This document shows positions 12,401 to 24,875 of a stretch of 64,000 nucleotides of DNA, piece by piece. The stretch is from Membranipora membranacea (Eukaryota; Bryozoa; Gymnolaemata; Cheilostomatida; Membraniporidae). The translations under genes were made by a program, and so were the position numbers. Under the pieces are notes generated by a model. It saw nothing but the letters and a program-made list of their open reading frames with translations, did no database searches and was not told the origin of the DNA. The stretch lies in assembly GCA_914767715.1 (NCBI GenBank), contig OU612072.1, positions 20,522,001 through 20,586,000 on the forward strand, read 5' to 3'. The number at the start of each line of letters is the position of its first letter. The stretch's first letter is position 1.

Positions 12401-13469
12401 TCCTGATTTTAGGGCTGCGCCAATACCAAAATTTTATTCAGCTCATGCTGTGAAAGTCACTACAAGTTCATTGAACAATGCTTATAAACTACAAGACGTA
12501 AACTCCAATATTCATGAAATTCGGAATAAGTCTAAATCGATTTCTTTTCAAAATGAAATGCCAAAGGTAAAACATATCTATTGCAATGCTCAGCCCTAAT
12601 CTTGGGAAGAAATTGCTTTTAATTCATTGCGTTAGATGAAATTCAGAAACGCAAAGCTATTGGTATGTAATATCATGCATTACATTGATGAACCGATGGC
12701 ATCAAGGAGACATGAACTGATAGCAAAATTTTAAGGTGTAACTTCTTTTTACAAAGCAAAAGCTGTAAGCGGTATTCACGACCCGGATAAGTCCAATGAC
12801 GGCTGCGGATTCATTTATCAAGCACCTAAGTCATAATATACCCCAATATCCACCATAGCTTCAGGAAAATGGGGCATCCCAGAATAAGTTGCTTTGTGGG
12901 AACACAGTATTATCCTTCTTGATAGCAATTTTCCTGAAACATCAAATATATCCGAGCCAAAATATATCTCAGGATTAAGTACGATTCCATAGCAACAGGA
13001 CCTGACCATAGAGATTGCAGGTCCTTACCAAAGCTATGAGGGGGCTCTTGACCACCCTGATGCCCTTTGACATGACACCCTTTGGGTACAATGAAAAACA
13101 CTGACAATAATTCATTTTTAATGGTTTCGTTTCCATCAAGTTATGTATTTTGATTGATTATAAAGTAAAACATAGGACACAATTTTGTTTCTACAACTTC
13201 AAATTTACAGCCAATCTTGCTGTAAAGTTTCTATGCAAGTGTTAAGGAATAATGAAGTCTCCGAAAAAGAAAGGAAGTACGGGTTCTAAGAAGTAGGTCG
13301 GGTTGCACAGCCCCCTGACTAACCTGAGTCACTATTCACTATCACTATTCACTATTCACAATCAAGCATCACACAATGAATCAATGGAATCGTGAGGTAT
13401 ATTTAAGTAGTTTCTGTCATTATAATCCCTACTAAAGGCCGATACTGTGAAATAGTGCAACATGGTTTA

Positions 13470-13907
13470 TAGTCTGAGCCCCCCAGACTTTTGCCCCTCG
13501 TCCGACGGCCCACCGGGCGAGAGAAAGTCTGAGAACAATGCAGGATATTGCTGGAGTTGTCTGCCCTTGAGTGTTATAAGTTAATCAACTGGAGCACTAA
13601 AACTGCAATATCTATTGATTTCTATTCATGCCACCTACTATATTGCTCCAGGTATGACAGTTTTCCAGTCAGACTCTGGGAAAAGTAGCCTCATGTCTGG
13701 AAAATACCCATGAGCAGAGATATTCACTGCCAAGTAGTGAAGAAAATGTCAGCCAGAATTTCATTCATTTTGAATAAGGGCGGTCATTCATGACATTGAC
13801 AAAAGGTCATACAATGTGTATTATTGGACCTTAGGCTATATGAAGTAAGATTAATGTAGAAGTAATGAGAGGAAAAATCCAGGCATATCCTGTATAGTGC
13901 ATAGCCT
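13470..13907. mobile_element. 438-bp insertion with 10-bp target duplication
   Basis: Present only in copy A. The flanks are ACATGGTTTA (13460-13469 and 13908-13917); copy B has a single ACATGGTTTA (~54431-54440). The insert begins TAGTCTGAGCCC and has an internal hairpin (CAGACTTT ... AAAGTCTG, ~13484-13533). It has no coding frame, no poly-A tail and no clear terminal inverted repeats. A 10-bp duplication fits a Mutator-like non-autonomous element or a retroposed sequence. Confidence 0.7.
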
Positions 13908-15795
13908 ACATGGTTTAACTCATTACTTTGTTAGACACAAGAATCTGTTCTCTTGTCATACTTCTTATTATGAAGACATGAAGAAGTCAGCACCAGCTCC
14001 TGTCTTTGTCTTAGTTGGATAGACCAGCCTACAAGATGGGAAAACAGAATAACATCAATTGACTGTTGGGTTTGGTTTGACAGAATTATCAGAATCTGAA
14101 TAGCATACCTTTTCATGAAGCGGATAAAAGAAAATAAAGTTGAATTTGAGAGAACAATTACTCACGGAGGCATTCTACTGATGACCACAATATTCAGAAT
14201 TGGGTATCTGCTCTCTTCGAGGAGGCTGTCTGTTAGTTTACGCCTCAAGTCTTTGGGTAGTTCCGTAACTGTGCCATCAAATGTGACATCAGTAGACCAG
14301 GTCACAGTCAGGGTGTCATTGTCACAGCTCAACTTTGCCTGAGAACCAACCTTAGGGGTGCAGTCTACAAATCAAATTCCATACAATATGGTTGGTATGG
14401 TATTTAAACATACAGTGTTTGATTTTTTTTCTTGCATGCTCCATCATTCAACTCCTCCAAAGCCTAATTACAGGTTCAACACTGGCTTTGGGTTTGCTAG
14501 TGCTAGCTCAGAAGATTTTAACCCAAGCATTTCCATGTTGTAATTTATATGCAGCTTCGTGAACGTAAATCGTGCATCAAAGTTAAGGTTTACTCTTTCT
14601 AAATAGGAATACTGAGGTTCGGTTTTGTGTTGATGGTCATGCTCTATGTCCTCTGTCATGAGCTATGTATTTGCTCAGTAACGATATCTGTAATTAAGCA
14701 CTCACCATGTTTACATATCTCTCTTATCCTGTTGACATTACCATTAGCGAGGGTTGTTAGAGTAGCTAGAGCAACCACATCAGTCAGTACTGTACACTTT
14801 ATATTGTCATACCTAGCAACAACATCTACTCTTCTCACCAACAAGTAACCTACAATAACAATAAATATTAGTTAAAGCATGGTATAGTATAACTGTAGGC
14901 GTTGTATGTGGGCATTGCAGTTTCCATTCGGTACTGGCGACATTTCCAGTAAATAATACTGCCATGAATTAAAAAGTTGTCATTACTTTACAACTTGAAA
15001 TAAATAATACTGTAGCCCGCACCTTTAATTTCCACTTTGAGTGAACAGTTGGTATTTCTCCCTTTTATACGATAATTGTAAACCCCCACAGGTAGTTCTA
15101 ATGTGTGAGTAGTACCATCTAGTGTGAGATCTAGCGGCGATAACCCAGTAGAAGCAGAAACAACTCCTCTTATTACTTCTGGACACTCTTCATTCTTAGG
15201 TACTGTACCTGGAAAATAATTAAATGCATAATGAAGGTTGAACAACATCTAGTAGATATAGGTAATGAAACATTACCAAGTTTGTCCTACGAGGAACAAA
15301 AAAACACCACAGAGGTCTTGGCAGCTGCCAACAGTAAGGAATATATAGCTGAGCTACATTATGATACTGATTAGTTATTTAAGCCCAAATTGCCAGAAAG
15401 TCTAACCGGATTAGGTGTTGGTGTACCGAGTTATGCAGGCCTAGATGACTGTCCTAAATGACTGTGTGTTTGATCTCACACACTAAAATGTACAAACATG
15501 AGCAGCTCAAAAATCTAAAAATGATGGGTTATCTGTAAACTCACCATTATTTACGACCGAAATATTTATTGGTAGCTTAAAATGGCAGTAAATTAATTAT
15601 ATTTATACTCACCATTGTTTATCACTATAATATTTATGGTACAATTGTCTTCATAAATTGCATGAGTTCCGACAGCTAAACTTGTGTTTACACTTGGAGT
15701 AACCTTGAATAATGCTCGCTCCTCTTCAGATTTCACAAACAGTGTCATGTTTCTGTCCTGGCAAGGCAGTCTAGTGGTAGTTCCTACAGAGTTAG

Positions 15796-15873
15796 ATAAA
15801 GAATTCATCATTAAATGATGAATTCTTTATAAACAATATCGTCACACAAATTTTGTGTGACGATATTGTTTAT
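15796..15873. repeat. Two adjoining near-perfect palindromes
   Basis: 15796-15830 is an inverted repeat with 17-bp arms and a 1-nt centre; 15829-15873 has 22-bp arms and a 1-nt centre, sharing two bases with the first. They lie just upstream (minus strand) of the module exon at 15783-15613. The equivalent introns of sister modules carry only one linear copy of this sequence, so an inverted segment was added here. Confidence 0.9.
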
Positions 15874-16064
15874 AGTGGGCGCAGTGCAAATCATGTCTAC
15901 TAGTAATATTTTCAATGGGGAGTGGAATTTGAGGTTATGTGCTTTTGTACCAAGTAGGATTATGATAACAATATCAATGGCGTCTGTATCTGACCTTCAA
16001 TGACCAACGAGGTATTAAATTGACAAGCTCAAATTAGCAATGAATTATTCATAATTATACTCAC

Positions 16065-16235
16065 CATTATTTATGACTATAATATATAAAGTACAGTCGT
16101 CTTCATAAATCACATGAGTTCCGACAGCTAAACTTGTATTTACATTTGGTGTCACCTCGACAAATGCTCATTCCTCATTAGAAGTCACATACATTGTCAT
16201 GTTTCTGTCCTGACAAGGCGCTCTAGTGGTAGATC
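16065..16235 (-). pseudogene. Broken module exon 4 of copy A (in-frame TGA)
   Basis: A 171-nt phase 1-1 exon with intact acceptor and donor. It encodes the usual C-Q-D-R-N start and D-C-T end, but codon 22 is TGA (16170-16168) where sister exons have CGA (Arg), a C-to-T change. Because the exon is a multiple of three and phase-symmetric, skipping it would keep the frame. Confidence 0.8.
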
Positions 16236-16858
16236 CTTCACATTGAAATAAAAATTCATCTTTTGTGTGAGGATATTGTTCATAGTACGCCAAGTACAAA
16301 TATGTCTGGAGTCATATTTGGAATCTGAGCTTAGGCGCTTATGTACCAAGTCGGATTACGATAAGCGTATCAATGTGAGTCTATCTTACATTTAATGAAC
16401 AACGAGGTATTAAATTGGCACGCTCAAGTTAGCAATGAATTATTCATAATCATACTCACCGTTATTTATGACTAAAACATTTATAGTACAGTTGTCTTCA
16501 TAAATGACATGAGTTCCGACAGCTAAACTTGTGTTTACACTAGGAGTAACCTTGAATAATGCTCGCTCCTCTTCAGATTTCACAAACAGAGTCATGTTTC
16601 TGTCCTGGCAAGGCACTCTAGTGATAGTTCCTACAGAGTAAAATAAAAAATGCATCATTTGTGTGACTATATTGTTTATAGTGGGGGCAGTGCGAATGAT
16701 GTCTACTAACTAGTAATATTTTCAATGGGGTGTGGAATTTGTGCCAAGTAGGATTATGATAACAATATAAACTTAGTCTGTATCTGACCTTCGATGAACG
16801 ATGAGGTATTAGATTGACAAGCTCAAATTAGCAATGAATTATTCATAATCATACTCAC

Positions 16859-17028
16859 CATTATTTATGACTATAACATTTATAGTACAGTTGTCTTCAT
16901 AAATCACATGAGTTCCCACAGCTAAACTTGTGTTTACACTTGGAGTCACCTCAACAAATGCTCTGTCCTCACCAGATGTCACATACAGTGTCATGTTTCT
17001 GTCCTGCAAGGCACTTTAGTTGTACTTC
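16859..17028 (-). pseudogene. Broken module exon 2 of copy A (1-nt deletion)
   Basis: Same module as its neighbours but 170 nt long. One base is missing in the codons for Pro-Cys-Gln (plus strand GTCCTGCAAGGC against GTCCTGGCAAGGC in sisters). Acceptor and donor remain consensus. If included it shifts the frame; if skipped the frame is kept. Confidence 0.8.
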
Positions 17029-19889
17029 CTATAGATTAAAGTAAAGTTTCATCATTTGCTTGAGGATACTATTCAATATAGGAGGACAAATAATGTCAGG
17101 TACAAATACATTTAGTTTCAGATTTGAATTTAGGTACTTGTGTACCGAGTATTGAAGTGGTGTCTTTCAAATAACAGGCAGCACGGTATTTCACTGGGTA
17201 GCCCGAAATAGCAATCAACTATTTATATTTATACCCACCGTTGTTTATGACTATAATGTTTATAGTACAGTCGCTTTTATGGATCACATGTCTACCCACA
17301 GCAAATTCAGTCTGTATGTCAGGAGTTATGTCCACTTGTGCTTTCTCCTCATCGGATGTCATATAGAGAGTCAAGTTTCTGTCCTGACAAGGGGCCTTGG
17401 AGGTGGTCATCTGTGTAGTAGTTGATGGTGTGGTAGTGGTAGGTATTGGCGTAGTTCTCAGTCTTGGATCTGGAATGTTAGAATATTTAGTTTTGTGGAG
17501 TCAATTTTGAAACACCTTTCAAACAAAATCAAAAGAATTTTAAAAATTGTGGTTTCAACAGGAATATAAACAGAATTTCCAAGGCTGCTTCTCTACTTTA
17601 TAATTTAATTATTTCATCTCATTCATTGGAGTAATCTTATTATGTGAGGCAAAAGTGGTAAATTTGATCATTGAAATTATTATATTTAGTAAAATCAGCT
17701 ATTTTATTTTGTTGTCTCACAAGATTATCAGGCGGGAATAGCTAAGTTGATAAAATGGCCCAGCAAATATCACCTATAAATTCAACTTGAGATAACAGAG
17801 ATAGCATTAAACTATCAATATACATACAGCTTACTCACATATGAACTGCTGGATCCTGTTGGATTGTCCAACATACAGAGAAGTATCAGTCATAAGTAGA
17901 GACCAGGGACGGTACAGACATCCTGAGCAGAGATCCAGTGTAGTTACTCTGTCTGAGTTCATGTCTACGAGTCGGATCTTGTTATTGTTAATGTCAGCCA
18001 CAAGTAGTGTCCGATTACCGATGAATACGAGGCCTTGTGGGGAGTAGAATAGAGAGTTAAGGAGAGAGCTGTCTGCGTAGCCTGAGTTCCCTGGTGACCC
18101 GGATATAAGTGTTATTATCCTCTCTCTGTATGTGATACAGTAGAGAGCAGTTTCTGCTGTGACATACAGATCCCCTTTGTCATCCTGTGTCAGGTGTGAG
18201 ATATACTGGAGTCGGTCGGACTTAACAAAAGTACCGACAGAGGCGGAGCTTACATCGACTGTCCTCACAGCCTTGTTACGCCGGTCGATGACGAGAAGCT
18301 GACCGCCATAATTATTGTCTCTTATTACAGACCAGGGGAAGTAGAACTGACCGGGGCGACTATCTGTGTATCCTGCTGACTGACACTGTCAAGAGAACAC
18401 AGAGGTGAGGCCTGTGTGACGGTTAATCTCTCTCAGACAGTGATTGTTATGGTCAACTACAACTACACGCCTATCTGTGACTTGTGTGAATCCTCGGATA
18501 TCGGAGAACCTAGCCACTGATCCTGTCTCCTCTCTGTATCCACTCTCAGCAGTGTTACCGGCTATGGTCGTAGATGTTGAACCGTCGCTGGTCTTCAGTG
18601 AGTAGCGGTCAGTGTACAGTATTTGACCGGGTTTGAAGAGATCTTTTTCCAAATGCCAAACATACCAAGAGGCGGTGGTGGTGAAGTTTGTAGCTGTAGT
18701 TCTCTCTAGTCTGTAATATTGATGTTATTGTGTTAATGGAGGATGCCGGTTTATTTTATCATACTTGTGCAGTTATCATTGAACAAGAAAATGACAGATA
18801 TTTGAATGCTGTGTTTTAAATTCGTAATTTAATTAAAGGTTATTTTTGCATATTATTATCATTTTAAATCCTAGGTATTCATGTGCTGGTGAGTGAATGA
18901 AATACTAGAATTATTCATTTTTCTTCAAATTGTTTCAAATTGAGAATTGTGTTTTCTATTAACCAATTAAAATTAAATGCAGGTTATGCACCAGATGTCA
19001 TAAATAATATACAATATCTTTTAAGTAACTTCGGTTCACAATAAATTTCGGTTATTTGAAATTGTCTCCTGTTATACACCATCAGGAGGCAATATGCAAA
19101 ATTTTCATTAAACTACCTAAATGCAAGACCTTGACTATCATGATTAAATAAAACAGATGTTTGCTTCAATTAATCAACACACATGTTTGCAATGAATAAA
19201 TTACAAAAAGGAAGCAGTTTTTACCGGAAGTCATATAAAATATCACAAATCACAACAGGCAATGATACAATCGAATGATTAGTTAACTGTACATTGCCTA
19301 CCCTGAATCTGATATTTTTACTACAGGATATTCTAGCATAGAACTTTATTTTCAAACCAATATTTATTATCACAGAGAAATGGATACATATATAAACATC
19401 ACATCAATAGAAAGTGACTCACCGATCAACTAGAGACTGCGTATCCTGATTCATACACCACCCAGTGTTTAGTATCACACAACCTAACACCTGTCAAAAC
19501 AATGATGGTATTAATTTAGTTTCTCACAAAAGAGATAAACAAGGTACTTTAGGTTGGGGAGGGGACAACTCCAATATAAAGGAATACTGATTCCCCATTG
19601 AGACCCTCTGCGCATTCATCATATATGTGTTATGTCATACTCGTAATTTCATGTACTATAAAAACTTCTTTTTTTCAGAATTATTACATATTAATTTTGA
19701 GGTTATAATTGAATCGCAAATCTCATTGTACTTACAAGGAAAAGTGCCAGTCTCAGCTCCATGATGCTCAACAGGCAAATATATTCTTTAGACTATAGTA
19801 ATATTTAATCTGCACCTCTAGTGTGTCCTCAGTACAGCGAGTGAATGAAGATTTAGCAAACATACAGCCGCTGCTGAGGTATTTGGCTA

Positions 19890-20200
19890 GTGACAACTAT
19901 ATAGAACCAGTTATCTATTGTGTGCGTCAAACTTCTGATAAGAGAGCAGAGTAAACCTGTATCTGCTTGGAACTAAATACTGTAGTTGATGTAGGAATTT
20001 CTCATCACAGTGTAAATATTAGGGAGCTAAATTTTACAAAGCCTTGTTTCTTCTTTTAACAAAGTCCACAATATTAAGCCAGGGTACTGCTGTGTGCCTC
20101 AGAGACCTGATGAGAAGGACAAGTGAAACTGTCACTGCTCAGTACGGAATCATGTTAACCCGATGGGTCCTTATCAATGTAAATATTACAGGAGGCAACA
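19890..20200 (-). promoter_or_regulatory. Candidate 5' region of NHL gene copy A
   Basis: Upstream of the ATG at 19762 (minus strand) there is a TATA-like CTATATAG at ~19896-19903 and two GATA-bracketed units (~19938-20010 and ~20107-20190). In copy B the GATA units are kept at ~59945 and ~60110 but the TATA-like string has become CTAATATTTA. The position within ~150-430 bp of the start suggests a control function; this is inference. The 160-codon plus-strand frame at 20044-20526 is not kept in copy B. Confidence 0.35.
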
Positions 20201-20526
20201 AATTAAAAAGTCTACCACAATGGAATGAATATGAGTTGGCATGGTTCAAGTGCCTGCCAAAGTTTGTTCATAAAAATATCACTTTGTCTCCGTTATCAGA
20301 GGGGCATAATGCTTTCAAGTTTGAGCTGGTTTTATCAATTGAGTCAAAAATAATAATAATGAAGGACAACCCTTTGTTTGTCATCAATATCTCATTAACA
20401 GCACACATTTCTTGTGCAGTGAATAATGGTGTATCTGGTGCCAACTTGACAGGTTTCAGCGAAATGCCAGAAATGGAAAACGCCCAAAACTTGTTGAAAC
20501 CAGTTATGATGAAGTCCTATACATAA

Positions 20527-23500
20527 TCAAAGTGATGCAATTTACTCCTGTGGAAGCTAGGAATATTGAATTATTTGATTTAAGCTTTGCATTATTGTTG
20601 ACCTTTAACCTATTATCGGGAAAGTCTCATAGCTCCCTTTTTTATTCATAGCGACGCCCCTTCCCATATTTAATTCATAGCTAAGCCCCTTCCCCCTTTT
20701 AAGTCATATTTTCGCCCCCTTCCCCTATCTTATCGAATATGATGAACTTTTATTCTGAGTGACAACAACAATATTCCGTTTACCCATAGCATATATGGGG
20801 CCAGCAGGACTAAAGATATGGGAGTGTGCTTGGAATGGAAATGTCAATCAAGAAATGCTTCAACAATTGGACTCAAATGATTTCTGAGCCACCCATCAGC
20901 TGGTAGTTGATCTCATATGGGGTAAACCATAACAGTTTTTTGATTAACATGATGATAGAACCACATCGAGGGACTGTTGCCTTTTGCTTTGAGTCAAATT
21001 CAACTTTGATACGAAAAGCTTAGTGACAGGGCACGACTCTAACAGTATTTTTCGCACTGCAGAGTTATGTAGAAAGTTCCAATTATATAAAAACTGGTAT
21101 ATTCTATGTTTGTCCGCTTGCATTATAGATCTTATAAAGACAGCATACCTTCCATGTAAAACGTTGGTAATTATTTGATACATAGTCGTTCAAAAGATCA
21201 GTTTCACTTTACATTAATTTTGTATGACAAGTATGTTGTTTTCAAGGGTTTAATCAGTATTGCTTGTCTCAGCTATCAATATGCGTACATTTTTAACAAG
21301 TAACGTAATAATTGAAAAAGCACCAGCATGTTTTGTACGGCTACCGCACATAGTTAGGAGGCTTAATGATATTTTTTAGAAGATAGTGGCACCTATGGTT
21401 TGTTAGAAGACAAAATAGCTCACTGAGAAAAAAGAACTTTATGATCCTGTAAAAAGACTGCTTAGATTTTAGCATTTCTTACAATTAAACAAAAAGCCTC
21501 CACTTTCGGCATTAAGGCGTCCCACGTTTTTACACAGCTACTTGATTAAAATTTGCCTAGCAGTTGCCTTCTGGTTTTCAAAAACAAGACATTGCTGTCC
21601 ATTTCAATAATAAGTTTAATAATTTGTAAGGTAACAAGGCATCTATTATACAACTTATCCCTGTGGCAGCGGCACTAACTATGGGTCTCGAACTGCATAC
21701 ATTATTTGCCTCATTTTGATAAACATTTTTGGCTAATGTCAATTCGAACTTTTGGCAGCTTTTGTTAACCACAACACTACCAGTACTTAAGGGTTTGAGT
21801 TATGGATGTATTTTAGGTAATACAAAAATTTAATAAGCTAGTATTAGGGAATGATGAGTAAAGTTACTGAAGCATCAGGATGATGACCCATGACCTGTAT
21901 CAATCACAGCTTGCTATTATGAGCAAATAAATTAAGCGACAAATCTTGGGACTCAGTCATCTTAGTAGGGAGAGTAATTTTGCAATAGAATAAAATCGTG
22001 TGCAGACAACTCAAGCTACAAAGTCACGCTACAAAAACAATCATCATGATATAACAAACAATTGCCAGGACATTTGTTTCTATCAGTTTGAGAGCCGATA
22101 TATACTTGTGCTAAGCTCTAATAATGCCATCATAGACCAATACTTTGTTTAGTTTGAAAGTTATACCAGGCCTCCCCCTCAATGACATTGTAAGATGTTC
22201 CTACTCAAATCGCCGGAGATGATTAAGATTTTATAATGTAGTTATAGCTTCAGTACATCTTAAGTGCATGAAACCTCTGATAAGAGAGGGAAGTAGACCT
22301 TTCAGTGCTTAGTAACCCTAGGCTGGTGGCATGATTCTCTTATGACTAAGATTTTGGGGAGCTAAGGCCAGTTTATCTCAGGTAATATAAACACTTTCAT
22401 TATATATTAAATTAGACTATCTTTGTAAGACTAGATGAACCGGGGGGTCACACCGTTGTCTTGTGACCGGAAAGTGATGGTGCCAGCAGGGCGCAGCGGT
22501 TACATCAAACATTGATGTGTTGTTTCGTCCAGAGATATACAGCAAAAGAGGAGTACCCACATTGGCGTTGACTCATTGAGACTTTATTTTTGAATCACTG
22601 ATCAAGTGGCAACACTCACTTGACAGTGAAATTATCAAAGGAATTAATTTTATATACTGCAAGGAACGCAAGCATTTAGCGTCAGCCTTCATATCAAATG
22701 GATAAATAGATGAAACATTGTGGTAACTGGCTAGGTGGCAGTGATCATTTCGAACTTGAGAATCATAGGTTGAATCACCATGAAATTTTGTTAAGTAAGA
22801 CATATATCGCAGTATGCATATATCTTTTGCAACATAGATGAGTTGTCAGAGAATCCTGTGTTCAAAGGAGTTGTCGGCCCTTTGATTTAGATAAGGTAAC
22901 TCTAATCTGGGAAACGATCATTGTTTAACATGCAATATAAACTTGAGGATAACCACAATTCTGAGTGTCTGTAGACTGCCTCCCCCCTACATACAGGTTA
23001 ACATGGGTTGGAGTCTTTTGCGGAGTTACTATTATGCTTAGATTACCTGATTGGGCATCCAGGCACTATACAGAGATCAAACAGATACTAAGAATATACT
23101 CAGACTTGGAGTCAGATATATTAAACACTCCTGATCACAATTGAAGGTGTGATCCTTGAAGGTATCAAAAGTATATATATTGTTTTTTTTTTCTACGGTT
23201 GATTTTGACTGGTGCAAGAATATCGTCTCAATTCATCAAGAGCTTTGTTAAAACAAGGTAGGGGTCTTAACAGGTCAGCGTCAGGAACCGTTTTTGAACG
23301 GCCCGAAGACCTATTCTCCTGAGTCCAAGGATGGCCAGTCTTAACAACATCCCAAAGTAAGTTTGCCTTGTTTGGTAGTGGGACCCAGATGCTTGTCACC
23401 AGAAACTATAGTTAAAATGCATGGCAAGTACTGGACCCACCATTTTACATCATGCATTTAACAGATTAGAACTGTCTTCTTTCTCTTTTCAGTGATCGAG

Positions 23501-24625
23501 GGAGAGGCAAATCCAAAGTTGAACTACAAATAGATAAGACACCGATGAATTATTATTGAGAAGTAGCCTGAGTGCAAACCGTTATGAGAGCCAAGTTCAG
23601 AATCATTATGAGAAGCAACTTAAAAGTAGGACGATTTTGTAACCTACCTACAACGGAGGTTAAGTACCGTTTCGGTCCCTCACACTTCCCAATGTATATT
23701 GATCTTCTTGTTGTCCACTAGTAGTTGATTAGAATCCATGGATCATTTTACACACTGCATACCATATCCTGTGCTGTTGCATTGGGGGTGAACCAAAAAT
23801 TATTGTGCCAGATCATTCTCTGTTTGTAGGCAGGTTGGCGCACAAACCCAAACCTACAACCATCCTATGTGGTAGTATAATGTTCTTATCAATGGTACAT
23901 ATTTTAATTAGACTGTAATATTCGTTACCATCCGGAGGTGATACATTTGTTTGCTGCTCAAAATATAGGGTTCATCTTATCAATACCTCCCTAAATAGCA
24001 TTATGTTTATTTCAAAATTAAGACATTTTTCTAAAGTTATGTAGCTGGCTTGCTTGATGAATGTGGTGCAGAGATAATAGCCACCATGTTCATTGGACAA
24101 ATACAAATAACATCACATTAAATGGCTATCCAGTTATATATTATATTTACCTCAGTGTTCCTCATAGTATAGTATCACATCTTGATGCTGAAATGTACGT
24201 TTATTTTGTATTATTGCTGATCATAATTATATCACATAGATGTTTTCTAATCTGGCAACAAAACCACCCTAAAGTACAAGGACAATTAGCATGCCAAGCA
24301 CTGCACAACACTGAACTATCAAACAATACATTGGCTTGAGCAACAATAAATAAAATAAATTAAAAGGTAAGTTCCAGACCAGATTCAAGATCGGGGTGTT
24401 TTGTACCTACAAATGTCACATGTCAAGACAACCATCTAAAGTCGCAATAATGGTTGTTGCGATTGTTGCAAACCAACTAGCGAATCTGACAGAGGTGCTG
24501 CCATTACACAGTGTGTGATGTTGTGCACTCACATTCTGTTACATCCCATATAGGTGACAAAGCCAAGCAGGTTCTCTTGAGGCATCAAAAATTGATATGT
24601 ACTCTACCTAGGCGGTCAATCACAC
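20527..24625. other. Gene-poor stretch with repeat fragments
   Basis: No splice-consistent gene seen. 21586-21775 resembles the window start (~60-165). 22268-22330 holds another GATA-bracketed unit. The 92-codon frame at 24061-24339 has no recognisable domain and is probably chance. Confidence 0.45.
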
Positions 24626-24629
24626 AACT

Positions 24630-24660
24630 CTGCCCACTGTTGGTAAAAAGCGTTATCAGC
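24630..24660 (+). repeat. Left terminal inverted repeat of the transposon
   Basis: 31 bp, CTGCCCACTGTTGG... to CGTTATCAGC; matches the reverse complement of 27487-27517 except at two positions. It continues into the palindromic core TTATCAGCTGATAA. Confidence 0.95.
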
Positions 24661-24850
24661 TGATAATTATGGGTGTACCTCAGCCACCCTAGACTTTCAA
24701 TGCAATCAGCACAATATGATGACATGTCATTTAAATTACTCAAGTGATTAATTTTAAGCAAAAATTTGAACAAATAATCAATTAAGCTTAGCGCTAATCC
24801 ATATTGTTGTGATTGAGGTGCATATTGTTGCATGAATACACTAAGCAATC

Positions 24851-24875
24851 TGCTGTAGAAAAGCGTTATCAGCTG
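24851..24875 (+). repeat. Subterminal copy of the transposon end motif
   Basis: TGCTGTAGAAAAGCGTTATC followed by AGCTG repeats the inner two thirds of the terminal repeat ~220 bp inside the left end. It is a probable extra transposase-binding site. Confidence 0.7.

Larger units (their letters stand above)
14162..19762 (-). pseudogene. NHL propeller/module protein, copy A (inactivated)
   Basis: Paralog of the gene at 54704-59770 with the same exon plan. Exons (minus): 19762-19736 signal-peptide start (MELRLALFL), 19490-19423, 18710-17839 NHL propeller, 17469-17239 Thr-rich linker plus module 1, then modules at 17028-16859, 16630-16460, 16235-16065, 15783-15613, 15208-15023, 14849-14706 and last exon 14364-14162. 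Defects: an in-frame TGA at 18391-18389 inside the propeller, where copy B reads Gly; a one-base deletion in the PCQDRN motif of module 2 (exon 170 instead of 171 nt); a TGA at 16170-16168 in module 4. All splice sites stay canonical and the other modules stay open, so inactivation looks recent. A truncated secreted protein remains possible. Confidence 0.8.
6575..20525. repeat. Segmental duplication, copy A
   Basis: Colinear with 47424-60430. Matching blocks (A/B) include 6575-7258/47424-47915, 7700-9870/50930-53030, 12010-13470/53030-54430, 13910-17470/54430-57515, 17830-18710/57890-58766 and 19400-20400/59400-60410. Order and orientation are the same. The unit holds the NHL-module gene and its flanks. 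Copy-specific insertions: 9876-12010 and 13470-13907 in A, 47919-50800 in B. Confidence 0.9.

Noticed and set aside
12381-12599. 72-codon open frame kept in both duplication copies (also 53361-53579), after a TTTTAG
   Set aside because: It starts with TTG not ATG, and most differences between the copies change the amino acid, as expected for non-coding DNA. No domain is recognised.
12818-13107. Overlapping minus-strand frames (63 and 65 codons)
   Set aside because: Copy B has small deletions in the same place that break the frame. No recognisable protein.
20044-20526. 160-codon plus-strand frame
   Set aside because: The homologous stretch in copy B (60056-60430) is broken by indels and stops. 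It overlaps GATA-bracketed repeats upstream of the NHL gene.
24061-24339. 92-codon frame with a hydrophobic middle, beside the transposon
   Set aside because: No homology signal, no splice context, biased AT-rich codons; likely chance.
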